Part shown: in pieces, positions 52,678-62,292 of the stretch
How positions within the stretch are numbered: the first letter of the stretch is position 1
Layout of the letters: each line of letters begins with the position of its first letter
Assembly (NCBI RefSeq): GCF_013155375.1
Contig: NZ_JABJQY010000002.1
Coordinates: forward strand, 1,550,001 to 1,614,000
DNA from: Nocardioides sp. zg-1308
GTDB lineage: Bacteria > Actinomycetota > Actinomycetes > Propionibacteriales > Nocardioidaceae
Reading direction: 5' to 3'
Length of the DNA: 64,000 nucleotides
Translations under genes and position numbers: made by a program
Notes under the pieces: model-generated
Databases searched by the model: none
What the model was told of the DNA's origin: nothing
The model's input: only the letters and a program-made list of their open reading frames with translations

Positions 52678-54090
52678 TCAGGAGTCGAACCCCAGCCCGA
52701 CCCGGTCGAGCACCTGCAGGAAGGCGTTGCGCCGACCCTGCCGGTGGTCGGCCCGGTCGAGCGACCACCTCGTGAGGTTGATGCCGATCGAGGACAGCGG
52801 CTCCGGCGGGAAGGGCAGCGGGCGCTCGCGCACCATGCGCAGCTCGGTGCGCTCCGTCGGCTCTCCCGCGAGCAGGTCGAGCAGCACGTCCGCCGCGAAG
52901 CGGGTGGCACCCACGCCGAGGCCGGTGAACCCGGCCGCGTGGGCCACCCGCCCACGGTGCGACAGGCCGTAGAACGCGGTGAACTGCGTGCACGTGTCGA
53001 TGGCACCCGCCCAGCGGTGGCTGAACCGGACCTCCTCCAGCTGCGGGAAGGTCGCCAGGAAGTGCGACGCCAGCCGCGCGTGGCTCGCGCGCCGGTCCTC
53101 GTGGCGGGCGGCCACCTTCCCGCCGGCGGGGTAGACGGCGTCGTACCCGCCCCACAGGATCCGGTCGTCGCTCGTCAACCGGGCGTAGTGGAACTGGTTG
53201 GCCAGGTCGGCCAGTCCCTGCCGTCCCTGCCAGCCGATCGAGGCCCGCTGGTCGGCGGTGAGCGGCTCCGTCATCAGCACGTAGTCGTAGACCGGGACCG
53301 TCATCCACCGGTTGCGCCGCAGCAGCGACGGGAAGGCGTTGGTCGCGAGGACCACGTGGTCGGAGGTGACCACGGCCCGATCGGTGTGCACCTCCACGGC
53401 ACCGGACGGCGTACGCCGCAGCGCGGTGGCCGCGGAGTGCTCGTGCACCTCGACGCCGAGCTCCGTCGCCACGCGGGCCAGCTCGAGCGCCAGCCGTGCG
53501 GGGTGCACGAGGGCGGTCTCGTCGGGCTCGAGCGCGCCGGCCAGGAAGAGCGGGCTGTCGATCTCCGCGCGCGTCCGCGCCGCGTCGAGGAAGTGGGGCC
53601 GGTCGCGCAGCCAGTCGACCTGGTGCTCCTCGACCGCGACCGCAAGGGTGCCGGTGCGCTCCCACTGGCAGTCGAGGCCGAGCTCGCGCACCTCGGCCTC
53701 GAAGCCGTCGAGGTTCTCGCGGCCGAGCCGGGCCAGGGCCTCCTGCTCCTCCGGCCAGCGGTGGCGCGCGTTGTCCTCGCCGTGGGTCAGGGACGCCTCG
53801 CAGAAGCCGCCGTTGCGGCCCGACGCCGCCCAGCCGACGGTGCGGGCCTCGAGGAGGACCACCCTGCGACCGGGGTCGCGCCGCTTGGCGTGCACCGCCG
53901 CCCACAGGCCGAGGTAGCCGCCGCCCACGACCGTGAGGTCCGTCCGGAGGGGCGCGAGGAGCTCAGGGTGGCGGGCCTGTGGACCGGCCTCGTCGAGCCA
54001 GTGGACGGCCTGCACGCTCGGGGCGAGCGCGCGCTCGACCAGCGCGGCGGAGGGGGCGTGCCGCTCGTAGGCGGTCGGGTGGGCTGCCAC
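52678..54090 (-). CDS. DAO-family FAD-dependent oxidoreductase
   Basis: 470 aa from a GTG at 54090 (CAGGAT 6 nt upstream). The FAD motif is LTVVGGGYLGLWAAVHAKRR (about 52-71), then VVLLEARTVGWAASGRNGGF. The C-terminal part has SHRWAGAIDTCTQFTAFYGL and AAGFTGLGVGATRFAADVLL. This matches the glycine/D-amino-acid oxidase (DadA/PuuB) group, with gamma-glutamylputrescine oxidase-like enzymes as near relatives. The substrate is unknown; no puu-type neighbours are visible. Confidence 0.9.
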   Translation of the reverse strand: MAAHPTAYERHAPSAALVERALAPSVQAVHWLDEAGPQARHPELLAPLRTDLTVVGGGYLGLWAAVHAKRRDPGRRVVLLEARTVGWAASGRNGGFCEASLTHGEDNARHRWPEEQEALARLGRENLDGFEAEVRELGLDCQWERTGTLAVAVEEHQVDWLRDRPHFLDAARTRAEIDSPLFLAGALEPDETALVHPARLALELARVATELGVEVHEHSAATALRRTPSGAVEVHTDRAVVTSDHVVLATNAFPSLLRRNRWMTVPVYDYVLMTEPLTADQRASIGWQGRQGLADLANQFHYARLTSDDRILWGGYDAVYPAGGKVAARHEDRRASHARLASHFLATFPQLEEVRFSHRWAGAIDTCTQFTAFYGLSHRGRVAHAAGFTGLGVGATRFAADVLLDLLAGEPTERTELRMVRERPLPFPPEPLSSIGINLTRWSLDRADHRQGRRNAFLQVLDRVGLGFDS

Positions 54091-54164
54091 CCGTCGATCC
54101 TGCCAGCAGCCGACCCGGCGGACGGTCGTACGCCCCGCGGCCGGGGGTCGGGCATGCTGGAGCC

Positions 54165-54554
54165 ATGCGTTTCACCGAGCACGAGCTGACGGTCGCCGTG
54201 ACCGCCGCGGCCAAGGTCGTGGCCGGGGGCAAGGTCGGCAGGAGGGCCAAGGGCGAGGCGGCGTGGGAGGCGATGAGCAAGCTCGAGCGCTACCACCTCC
54301 TCGAGGCCGTCGGCAGCCAGGTGCTGCCCGTCCTGCTCGCCCTGCCCGACGTCGAGGTCCCGGCCGGCACCCGGCCGACGTTCACCGACGACCAGATCGG
54401 CACCGCGGTCCAGCAGACCCTCGGCGAGACCGGCGTCGGCCGGCTCCGCCAGAAGGTGGCGGTGGCCGCGCGCCTCACGCTCGTGCGTACGGCGCTCGCG
54501 CAGCTGCCCGTGCGCCAGGACCCCGACGCGCTCGTCGTGCCGGACTCCCTCTGA
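54165..54554 (+). CDS. Hypothetical protein
   Basis: 129 aa, helical, no cysteine. It begins MRFTEHELTVAVTAAAKVVA and has LERYHLLEAVGSQVLPVLLA in the middle. A CATGCT hexamer 6 nt before the ATG suggests leaderless expression. No family was recognised. It is divergent from the DAO-family gene (74 bp between starts). Confidence 0.72.
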   Translation: MRFTEHELTVAVTAAAKVVAGGKVGRRAKGEAAWEAMSKLERYHLLEAVGSQVLPVLLALPDVEVPAGTRPTFTDDQIGTAVQQTLGETGVGRLRQKVAVAARLTLVRTALAQLPVRQDPDALVVPDSL

Positions 54555-54605
54555 CGCGACCCCCGGGATCCTGAGGAGGACGCTCAGGTTCGGTGCGTAC
54601 CGTCG

Positions 54606-55403
54606 ATGGCGATGACTTCCACGACTTCGAAGACGATCGCCATGATGCGCACCTCGCGGACCCGCACCGCCCTCGTCGGCCTCGCGGCCGCCGCCCTGTT
54701 GTCCCTGTCCGCGTGCGGCAGCGAGAACGACTCGCGCGACGAGCCCGACGCCGCTCCTTCCTCGAGCGAGTCGCCCAGTGCGTCCGCGGACGACACGGCC
54801 GCCGCCGGCCCCGACCTCGAGGGCATCCCCGACGTGGTGGCCGAGGTCAACGGCGAGGAGGTCACCAAGGAGGAGTTCGCACCGCTCTACGAGGCGGCCT
54901 TCCAGCGGGCGACCATGGAGGCGCAGATGAGCGGCGAGGCGCCCGACGAGGAGGCGCTCAGGAAGCAGACCGTCGACGACCTGGTCGACACCGAGCTGCT
55001 CGCCCAGGAGGCGGACGAGCGCGGCCTGTCCATCACCGACGAGGACGTGGACGCCGAGCTCGAGCAGCTCGCGCAGCAGAACCAGATGGCCTCCGGCGAG
55101 GAGCTGCTGAAGGCGATCGAGGAGCAGGGCATGAGCCAGGAGCAGGCCCGCACCCAGGTCGGCACCCAGGTGATGATCGAGCAGCTCGTCGCCGACGAGG
55201 GTGGTCCCGCGGAGCCGACCGGCAAGGAGCTCCGGGAGATCTACGCGCAGGCCAAGCAGGCGCAGACCGGGCAGGAGATCCCGCCCTTCGCCGAGGTGCG
55301 CGACCAGATCGCCGAGCAGGCGAAGGCCGAGGAGACCGGCCGGATCGCGCAGGAGCTCGTCGACGGCCTCCGCGAGGACGCCGACATCACGGTCAACCTC
55401 TGA
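54606..55403 (+). CDS. SurA N-terminal-like lipoprotein (chaperone/PPIase type)
   Basis: 265 aa as called; a start at 54645 (MRTSRTRTALVGLAAAALLS) would place the signal peptide at the very N-terminus and is plausible. The lipobox is LSAC. After a Ser-rich linker the SurA_N-like region reads VVAEVNGEEVTKEEFAPLYE and TVDDLVDTELLAQEADERGL. There is no parvulin domain, so it is more likely a chaperone than a prolyl isomerase. It acts outside the membrane. The C-terminus has IAQELVDGLREDADITV, a form seen in related proteins. Confidence 0.85.
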   Translation: MAMTSTTSKTIAMMRTSRTRTALVGLAAAALLSLSACGSENDSRDEPDAAPSSSESPSASADDTAAAGPDLEGIPDVVAEVNGEEVTKEEFAPLYEAAFQRATMEAQMSGEAPDEEALRKQTVDDLVDTELLAQEADERGLSITDEDVDAELEQLAQQNQMASGEELLKAIEEQGMSQEQARTQVGTQVMIEQLVADEGGPAEPTGKELREIYAQAKQAQTGQEIPPFAEVRDQIAEQAKAEETGRIAQELVDGLREDADITVNL

Positions 55404-55413
55404 CCCCGACGCC

Positions 55414-55767
55414 TCAGCCCTGCGCCGGGTGGCCCATCAGCGCGGCCACCGCGTCGGTCAGCTCGAGGCGGTTGAACGGCTTGGACAGGAAGTGCGGGTG
55501 CCGGTAGGCGACGTCCTGGTCGCCCGACATGAGCAGCACCCGCGCGTCGGGGCGGGTGATCCGCAGGCGCTCGGCCACCTCGAGCCCGGTCATCCGGGGC
55601 ATGTGGTGGTCGAGGACGATGAGGTCGAACTCGCTCTCGCAGGCGCTGGTCCAGGCCTCGAACCCGTCGGCTGCGACCGCCACGTCGTGCCCGGCGCGTT
55701 GCAGCACGAAGCAGATGAAGTCGCGGATGTCCGGGTCGTCGTCGGCGACGAGACTTGTCATGGACAT
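55414..55767 (-). CDS. Single-domain response regulator
   Basis: 117 aa from the ATG at 55767. The receiver fold shows SLVADDDPDIRDFICFVLQR, phospho-acceptor Asp in LIVLDHHMPRMTGLEV, and the lysine in FLSKPFNRLEL. There is no output domain, so it probably passes phosphate or signals by protein contact. It is convergent with the SurA-like gene and divergent from the OmpR/kinase pair, whose kinase could be its partner. Confidence 0.88.
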   Translation of the reverse strand: MSMTSLVADDDPDIRDFICFVLQRAGHDVAVAADGFEAWTSACESEFDLIVLDHHMPRMTGLEVAERLRITRPDARVLLMSGDQDVAYRHPHFLSKPFNRLELTDAVAALMGHPAQG

Positions 55768-55879
55768 GCAACGAGTGTGCCCGCGGGAAGTCACTCCGGG
55801 GCTCGCGCCCGGTCACGACATCTAAAGAGGTTGTGAAGACCGCGGGCCCTCGCTCCTCCTCAGCGGGGCCCGGTGGCCC

Positions 55880-55885
55880 TACTGT
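55880..55885 (+). promoter_or_regulatory. -10 box, leaderless start of OmpR regulator
   Basis: TACTGT, then 6 nt, then the ATG at 55892. Confidence 0.65.
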
Positions 55886-55891
55886 TCTCCC

Positions 55892-56746
55892 ATGCTGAGG
55901 GTCCTCGTCGTAGAGGACCACGCCCCCACTCGGGAGGCGCTGGTCGACGTGCTGCGGGTCGTGGGCTACGACGCCGTCGAGGCTGCGTCGGGGCGCGAGG
56001 CCCTCGAGCTGGTGACGACGTCCGGCCCCGACCTGATGGTGCTCGACCTCGGACTGCCGGACCTCGACGGGATCGAGGTGATCAAGGAGATGCGCGAGGT
56101 GTCCGACCTGCCGGTCCTCGTCGTCTCGGGCACCCACCGCCGCCGCCGCAAGGCCGACGCGCTCGACGCGGGCGCCGACGACTTCATCGAGAAGCCGTTC
56201 GACGTCAGCGAGCTCCGCGCGCGTCTGCACGCCGTGACCCGGCGCCGCTCGCGCGGCCTCGCCGACGACCCGCGCCGGACGTACGGCGACATCGAGGTGG
56301 ACGTCGAGGCGCGCACCCTGTCGCGCAGCGGTCGCGAGATCCGGCTGACCGAGACCGAGTGGCGCCTCCTCGACGCGCTCACCGCCCGCGCCGGCGCCGT
56401 GGTGACCCACCAGAGGCTGGCGGCGACCGTGTGGGGACCCCGGGCCCGCAAGGAGGTCTACCCGACGCTCCGGGTCCACATCGCCTCGTTGCGCCGCAAG
56501 CTGCGCGACGGGGGCCAGGACCCGCAGGTCATCCGTGGCGAGTCCGGGATGGGCTACCGCTGGGTGGCCGTGGGCGACCAGCGGGCGGCACGCGACCGTA
56601 CGACCGTGCTGCACCGCGCCGTCGCGCTCCGCGACGAGGTGGCGCTGCTGGCGCCCGCGGCGGCCTCCGGCTCGCCCGAGGCCGAGGCGCTCGCGCGCGC
56701 CTCCGACCTGGTCGACGCCCTCGAGCGCCTGGAGGCCCGCACGTGA
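55892..56746 (+). CDS. OmpR-family response regulator with C-terminal extension
   Basis: 284 aa. The receiver has VVEDHAPTREALV, Asp52 in VLDLGLPDLDG and Lys101 in FIEKPFD. The winged helix (about 135-227) ends with GMGYRW. Residues about 232-284 form an extra Ala/Glu/Arg-rich helix (RTTVLHRAVALRDEVALLAP; LARASDLVDALERLEAR) not found in standard family members and perhaps used for dimer contacts. Its stop overlaps the GTG of the kinase gene, so the two are coupled. Confidence 0.9.
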   Translation: MLRVLVVEDHAPTREALVDVLRVVGYDAVEAASGREALELVTTSGPDLMVLDLGLPDLDGIEVIKEMREVSDLPVLVVSGTHRRRRKADALDAGADDFIEKPFDVSELRARLHAVTRRRSRGLADDPRRTYGDIEVDVEARTLSRSGREIRLTETEWRLLDALTARAGAVVTHQRLAATVWGPRARKEVYPTLRVHIASLRRKLRDGGQDPQVIRGESGMGYRWVAVGDQRAARDRTTVLHRAVALRDEVALLAPAAASGSPEAEALARASDLVDALERLEART

Positions 56747-58872
56747 GCCGGGCGCAGCGCCCCCTGCCGGTGCCGACGGTGCTCGCGTTCGCCGGCGCCT
56801 ACGCCGTCCTCGCGCTGCTGGGGAGGACGACGGTGGTGGACGGTGCGACCGTCAGCCTCGTGTGGCCCGCGGCGGGCGTGGCGGCGCTGTGGATGCTGGC
56901 CGAGTCGCCGCGCCACCAGTGGCGCGTGCTCGTGCCCCTCGCGCTCGTGCACGGAGGGGTCGTGTGGGGCACCGGCGCGTCCCTGACGGTCACGCTCTTC
57001 GGCTCGGTGTCCGTCGCGGTGCAGACGTGGCTCCTCTGCCACCTGCTGCGGCGCTGGTGCCCGAGCCTGCTGGGCGCCGGCGGGACCGCGAGCCTGCGCA
57101 TGCCGCGCACCCTGGTGCTCGCGGGCGTGGCGGCCGTCCTCGCGTGCACCGTCGGGGCGGCGATCGGCACGACGGGCCTGTGGGTCGACGGTGAACCGAC
57201 GGACGCGTCGACGGCCGTGGCGTGGTTCGCGCGCCACCTGACGGGCATCCTCGCCGTGGGTGGGGTCGGCCACCTCGCCTGGGAGTGGCGTACGCAGCAG
57301 GTCCCCGCGCGGGCGCACGGCGGCTCGACCACGGAGCTCGTGCTGCTGTGGGTCGGCTCCGTCGTCATCACCGTCGTGCTGTTCCTGCAGCCCTACCCGC
57401 TCGCGTTCCTCGTCATCGCACTGACCGTGTGGTCGGCCGCGCGCTTCCGCACGTTCCCCGCCGCCCTCCACGCCCTGACGCTGGGGTCGATCGGGCTGTG
57501 GCTCAGCCTGCTCGACCACGGCTCCTTCGCCCGCCTGTCGGACCCGCTCGCCGAGGCGCTGGTCTCGCAGGTGTTCCTGGTCGCGGTGCTGCTCGCCGGC
57601 CTGTTCGTCGGTGCGCTGAGCGACCGTATCGACGAGCTCTTCGCGACGGTGACCCAGGCCCAGCGCGAGGCGGCCGAGCAGGCCGAGCTCCTGGCGGAGA
57701 TGACCGAGAGCATGGGCGAGGGCCTGGTCGTGCTCGACCGCGACGGGCGCGTCGAGCGCAGCAACGGCGCCAGCCGGCGGCTCGCCCACCGGGTCCGGCC
57801 CGGGGCGCGCGACGCCGACGCGCTGGCCGCGCTGGTCGCGCTCGTGCTGCACCCGGCCGCCGACAACACCGACGCGGCGCGCGCCGAGCTGGGGGTCGGC
57901 GACGTCGTCGTCCCGCTCGCCAACGGCGAGGAGGCCGTCCTCGCCGTCTCCCGCACCGTCCTCACCCGCCGGCTCGCGGACGACGGCGGCGCCGGGGTGC
58001 TGCTCGTGCTGCGGGACGTCACCGAGCACCGCTCCGGCCTCAAGCCGCTGGCCGGCTTCGCCGCGACCGCGGCCCACGACCTCCGCGGGCCGCTCACCGC
58101 CATCCGGTCCTGGCTCTCGCTGGCCATCGAGGACCTCGAGCCGGGGGCCGAGGTGCTCGCGCCGCTGCGCCGTGCCGAGCGCGCCACGAGCCACATGGGC
58201 CAGCTCATCGACGACCTGCTCGAGCACGCGATGGCGGAGTCCGGCGAGCTCGTCGCCCAGGACGTCGAGCTCGCGGGGGAGCACGGCGTGCTGGCCCCCC
58301 TGGTCGGGCTCCTCGGTCCCGACGACGTGCTCGAGGTGGCCGACGACCTCCCGCCCGTCCACGCCGACCCGGTGGCCGTGCGGCAGCTGTTCGGCAACCT
58401 CGTCGGCAACGCCGTGAAGTACGCCAAGCCCGGCGAGCCGGCGTACGTCCGGGTCCGCGCCCAGCAGCAGGGCTCGCGCGTCGTCGTCGAGGTCGAGGAC
58501 GCCGGGGTGGGCGTGGTGGACCACGACCGCTCGCTGATCTTCCAGCGGTTCCACCGCAGCGGCGCGGTGCGGGCGAACTTCCGCGGGACCGGGATGGGCC
58601 TGTCGATCTGCCAGACGATCGTCCACCGCCACGGCGGGACCATCGAGTGCCTGCCCACGGCCCCCGGGACGGGGTCGGTGTTCCGCTTCGACCTGCCCGC
58701 GGCGTCGGGGTCGGCTTCCTCGGGAGCCTCGGCGTCGGGGGCCTCGTCGTCGGGGTCCTCGTCGTCGGGGGTGGCTCCCCGGGCGGCGGATCCGGAGCGC
58801 GAGGAGCTTCGCGGCTCGCAGGCCGAGGCCCGGCGGGTGCCGGAGTCGTCGCGGGTGTCGTCGCCGGAGTAG
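56743..58872 (+). CDS. MASE1-like sensor histidine kinase
   Basis: 709 aa from a GTG at 56743. Residues 1-295 hold about eight hydrophobic segments resembling the MASE1 sensor (SLVWPAAGVAALWMLAES at about 38-55). A PAS-like region follows (315-430: MGEGLVVLDRDGRVERSNGA). The kinase core has His445 in TAAHDLRGPLTAIRS, the N box LFGNLVGNAVKYAK, and the G boxes EDAGVGV and GTGMGLSICQ. The C-terminal tail is a Ser/Gly/Ala repeat (SGASASGASSSGSSSSG) and then a charged segment. It should phosphorylate the OmpR regulator just upstream. Confidence 0.92.
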   Translation: MSRAQRPLPVPTVLAFAGAYAVLALLGRTTVVDGATVSLVWPAAGVAALWMLAESPRHQWRVLVPLALVHGGVVWGTGASLTVTLFGSVSVAVQTWLLCHLLRRWCPSLLGAGGTASLRMPRTLVLAGVAAVLACTVGAAIGTTGLWVDGEPTDASTAVAWFARHLTGILAVGGVGHLAWEWRTQQVPARAHGGSTTELVLLWVGSVVITVVLFLQPYPLAFLVIALTVWSAARFRTFPAALHALTLGSIGLWLSLLDHGSFARLSDPLAEALVSQVFLVAVLLAGLFVGALSDRIDELFATVTQAQREAAEQAELLAEMTESMGEGLVVLDRDGRVERSNGASRRLAHRVRPGARDADALAALVALVLHPAADNTDAARAELGVGDVVVPLANGEEAVLAVSRTVLTRRLADDGGAGVLLVLRDVTEHRSGLKPLAGFAATAAHDLRGPLTAIRSWLSLAIEDLEPGAEVLAPLRRAERATSHMGQLIDDLLEHAMAESGELVAQDVELAGEHGVLAPLVGLLGPDDVLEVADDLPPVHADPVAVRQLFGNLVGNAVKYAKPGEPAYVRVRAQQQGSRVVVEVEDAGVGVVDHDRSLIFQRFHRSGAVRANFRGTGMGLSICQTIVHRHGGTIECLPTAPGTGSVFRFDLPAASGSASSGASASGASSSGSSSSGVAPRAADPEREELRGSQAEARRVPESSRVSSPE

Positions 58873-58895
58873 GAGTCCGGTCCGCTCTGTCGACC

Positions 58896-58974
58896 TTTGC
58901 ACCCGAGTTCCGTGCTTCGAGGTGGAGATCTCTACCTGCAAGCACGGCGGTCACCGGATATCCGGTGACTCCAG
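58896..58974 (+). repeat. Two-hairpin repeat, type B copy 1
   Basis: The first element is a 38-bp inverted repeat (58910-58947), CCGTGCTT ... AAGCACGG around AGGTGGAGA/TCTCTACCT. The second is the shared palindrome GTCACCGGATATCCGGTGAC (58950-58969). It lies between the convergent kinase and icmF genes. Confidence 0.85.
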
Positions 58975-59013
58975 CCGCAGCCGGAGATCCGCAGCCAGGA
59001 CCCCCGCCAGTGC

Positions 59014-62000
59014 TCACACGTTGCGGCGGTACTGCCCACCCACCTCGAAGAACGCCTCGGTCACCTGCTGGAGCGAGCACACCCGCGCGGCGTCCATGAG
59101 GACCGCGAAGACGTTCTCGCCGGAGATCGCGGCGTCCTTGAGCCGGGCGAGCGCCTGCTGCGCCTCGGCGCCGTGCGCGGCCTGGAAGGCGCGCACCCGG
59201 GACAGCTGGGACTCCTTCTCGGTCTCGGTGGCGCGGGCCAGCTCGATCTCCTGCGGCTGCGCGTCGGCGGCCGACTCCTTGAGGAAGGTGTTGACCCCGA
59301 TGATCGGCAGCGAGCCGTCGTGCTTGCGGTGCTCGTAGAGCATCGACTCGTCCTGGATCCGACCCCGCTGGTAGCCCGTCTCCATCGCGCCGAGCACGCC
59401 GCCGCGCTCGTTGATGCGGTCGAACTCCTCGAGCACCGCCGCCTCGACGAGGTCGGTGAGGTCGTCGATGACGAACGAGCCCTGGAGCGGGTTCTCGTTC
59501 ATCGCCAGGCCCCACTCGCGGTTGATGATCAGCTGGATCGCCAGCGCGCGGCGTACGGACTCCTCCGTCGGCGTCGTGACCGCCTCGTCGTAGGCGTTGG
59601 TGTGCAGGCTGTTGGCGTTGTCGTAGATCGCGATGAGCGCCTGCAGCGTCGTGCGGATGTCGTTGAAGTCCATCTCCTGCGCGTGGAGCGACCGGCCGCT
59701 CGTCTGGACGTGGTACTTCAGCTTCTGCGACCGCTCGGAGGCGCCGTACTTCTCCTTCATCGTCACCGCCCAGATGCGGCGCGCGACGCGGCCGAGGACG
59801 GTGTACTCGGGGTCCATGCCGTTGGAGAAGAAGAACGACAGGTTGGGGGCGAAGTCGTCGATGTCCATCCCGCGCGCGAGGTAGGCCTCGACGTAGGTGA
59901 AGCCGTTGGCGAGGGTGAACGCGAGCTGGCTGATGGGGTTCGCCCCGGCCTCGGCGATGTGGTAGCCGGAGATCGACACGGAGTAGAAGTTGCGCACCTG
60001 CTGCTCGATGAACCACTCCTGGATGTCGGCCATCATCCGCAGGCAGAACTCCGTCGAGAACAGCGCCGTGTTCTGGCCCTGGTCCTCCTTGAGGATGTCG
60101 GCCTGCACCGTGCCGCGGACGTTGGCGAGGGCGTACGCCGCGAGCTGGGCGTGCTCCTCGTCGCTCGGCTCGCGCGACTCACGCTCGCGGAAGGCCTCGA
60201 CCTGCTGGTCGATCGCGGTGTTGAGGAAGAACGCCAGCACGGTCGGCGCGGGGCCGTTGATCGTCAGGGACACCGACGTCGTCGGCGCGACGAGGTCGAA
60301 GCCGTCGAAGAGCTCCTTCATGTCGTCGAGGGTGGCCACCGAGACGCCGGACGTGCCGACCTTGCCGTAGACGTCGGGGCGCGGGTCAGGGTCGCGGCCG
60401 TAGAGCGTCACGGAGTCGAAGGCGGTCGAGAGCCGGGTGGCGGGATTGCCCTCGGAGAGGATCTTGAACCGGCGGTTGGTGCGGGCCGGGTCGCCCTCGC
60501 CGGCGAACATCCGCGCCGGGTCCTCGTTGTCGCGCTTGAACGGGAAGACGCCTGCGGTGAAGGGGAAGTAGCCCGGCAGGTTCTCGTTGCGCCAGAACCG
60601 CACGAGCTCGCCGTGGTCGGCGAAGCGCGGCAGCGCGACCCGGGGGATCTTGTTGCCGCTGAGTGACTCCTTCGTGAGCCGGGTGGTGATCTCCCGGTCG
60701 CGGACCTTCACGACCTGCTCGTCGCCGGAGTAGGACTCCACGACCGCCTGCCAGCGCTCGATCTGGTCGACGACCTCGTGGGGGACGGCCTTGCGCGCCG
60801 CCTCGAGCAGCGCGGGGACGCCGCCCGCGTCGCCGTCGCCGAGCTGGTCGGCGACGTACTGGACGCGCTGGAGGGTGCGCGCCGCCTCGGCCAGCTCGGA
60901 CGTACGCGCGTGGTAGCCACGGACGGTCTCGGTGATCTCGGAGAGGTAGCGCACCCGGTCGGCCGGCACGACCTGCCGGATGCCGGAGGAGTGGCGTACG
61001 TCGACGCGCGGGAGCGTGCCCTCGCTGATCGCCAGGCCGGCCTCGGCGAGCTCGGCGCGCAGGTGCTGGTAGAGCGCGGTGACGCCGTCGTCGTTGAACG
61101 TCGCCGCGCTCGTGCCGAAGACCGGCATGTCGTGCGGCTGCTTGCCGAAGGCCTCGCGGTTGCGGACCAGCTGGCGCCCGACGTCGCGCAGCGCGTCCTT
61201 GGCGCCACGGCGCTCGAACTTGTTGATGGCCACGGTGTCGGCGAAGTCGAGCATGTCGATCTTCTCGAGCTGGGAGGCGGCGCCGAACTCGGGCGTCATG
61301 ACGTAGAGGGAGTGGTCGACGAGCGGCACGATGCCGGCGTCGCCCTGGCCGATGCCGGGCGTCTCCACGATCACCAGGTCGTTGCCGGCGGCCTGGAGCA
61401 CGGCGATGACGTCGGCGAGGTGGTCGGGCACCTCGTGGGCGCCGCGGGTGGCGAGCGAGCGGAAGAACACCCGGTCGCCGTCGAGGGAGTTGGCGCGGAT
61501 CCGGTCGCCGAGCAGCGCGCCACCGCCCTTGCGCCGGGTCGGGTCGACCGCGACGACGGCGATCCGCAGCTTGTCCTGCTGGTCGGTGCGGAACCGGCGG
61601 ACCACCTCGTCGGTGAGCGAGGACTTGCCCGACCCGCCGGTGCCGGTGATGCCGAGCACGGGTACGACGCGGCGCGTGGCCGCGGCGCGGATCTCGGCGA
61701 GGGTCGCCTCGTCGAGGCGTCCGCCCTCGGCGCCGGTGATGGCCCGCGCGACGGCGAACCGGTCGCCGGTGAGCACCTGCTCGACGGTGACCTGCGCGTC
61801 CTGCCAGAGGTCGACGTCGCAGTCGGCGACGACCGAGTTGATCATCCCGACGAGGCCCATCCTCTGGCCGTCCTCGGGGGAGAAGATGGTGACGCCGGAC
61901 TCGCGCAGCCGGGTGATCTCGGAGGGCACGATCACGCCCCCGCCGCCGCCGACGACCCGGACGTGGCCGGCCCCCGCGGCGCGCAGCGACTCGACGAGGT

Positions 62001-62238
62001 ACTCGAAGTACTCCACGTGTCCGCCCTGGTAGGACGACACCGCGACCCCCTGGACGTCCTCCTCCAGCGCCGCGTCCACGACCTCCTGCACCGAGCGGTT
62101 GTGGCCGAGGTGGATGACCTCGCAGCCCTGGCTCATGAGGATGCGCCGCATGATGTTGATCGAGGCGTCGTGGCCGTCGAAGAGCGCGGACGCGGTGACG
62201 AGGCGGATCGGGTTGCGCGGGGTGTGCAGGTCGGCCAT
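59014..62238 (-). CDS. icmF: Fused isobutyryl-CoA mutase (IcmF)
   Basis: 1074 aa, near the usual length of about 1090. The B12-binding domain is N-terminal (ALFDGHDASINIMRRIL with the adenosylcobalamin His in DGHDAS, 21-26). A G-protein chaperone domain follows, with P-loop GTGGSGKS (199-206) in GITGTGGSGKSSL. The C-terminal half (about 560-1050) is the acyl-CoA mutase barrel (YHIAEAGANPISQLAFTLAN; RSLHAQEMDFNDIRTT). It interconverts isobutyryl-CoA and n-butyryl-CoA. Expression is leaderless (TAGCAT, 6 nt, ATG). Type-B repeats stand on both sides of the gene. Confidence 0.96.
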   Translation of the reverse strand: MADLHTPRNPIRLVTASALFDGHDASINIMRRILMSQGCEVIHLGHNRSVQEVVDAALEEDVQGVAVSSYQGGHVEYFEYLVESLRAAGAGHVRVVGGGGGVIVPSEITRLRESGVTIFSPEDGQRMGLVGMINSVVADCDVDLWQDAQVTVEQVLTGDRFAVARAITGAEGGRLDEATLAEIRAAATRRVVPVLGITGTGGSGKSSLTDEVVRRFRTDQQDKLRIAVVAVDPTRRKGGGALLGDRIRANSLDGDRVFFRSLATRGAHEVPDHLADVIAVLQAAGNDLVIVETPGIGQGDAGIVPLVDHSLYVMTPEFGAASQLEKIDMLDFADTVAINKFERRGAKDALRDVGRQLVRNREAFGKQPHDMPVFGTSAATFNDDGVTALYQHLRAELAEAGLAISEGTLPRVDVRHSSGIRQVVPADRVRYLSEITETVRGYHARTSELAEAARTLQRVQYVADQLGDGDAGGVPALLEAARKAVPHEVVDQIERWQAVVESYSGDEQVVKVRDREITTRLTKESLSGNKIPRVALPRFADHGELVRFWRNENLPGYFPFTAGVFPFKRDNEDPARMFAGEGDPARTNRRFKILSEGNPATRLSTAFDSVTLYGRDPDPRPDVYGKVGTSGVSVATLDDMKELFDGFDLVAPTTSVSLTINGPAPTVLAFFLNTAIDQQVEAFRERESREPSDEEHAQLAAYALANVRGTVQADILKEDQGQNTALFSTEFCLRMMADIQEWFIEQQVRNFYSVSISGYHIAEAGANPISQLAFTLANGFTYVEAYLARGMDIDDFAPNLSFFFSNGMDPEYTVLGRVARRIWAVTMKEKYGASERSQKLKYHVQTSGRSLHAQEMDFNDIRTTLQALIAIYDNANSLHTNAYDEAVTTPTEESVRRALAIQLIINREWGLAMNENPLQGSFVIDDLTDLVEAAVLEEFDRINERGGVLGAMETGYQRGRIQDESMLYEHRKHDGSLPIIGVNTFLKESAADAQPQEIELARATETEKESQLSRVRAFQAAHGAEAQQALARLKDAAISGENVFAVLMDAARVCSLQQVTEAFFEVGGQYRRNV

Positions 62239-62244
62239 GGTCCG

Positions 62245-62250
62245 ATGCTA
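62245..62250 (-). promoter_or_regulatory. -10 box, leaderless start of icmF
   Basis: TAGCAT on the minus strand, then 6 nt, then the ATG at 62238. Confidence 0.65.
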
Positions 62251-62292
62251 GGACATCCAACTATTACTCGGAAGTCACAAGGGCGGGGGTGC

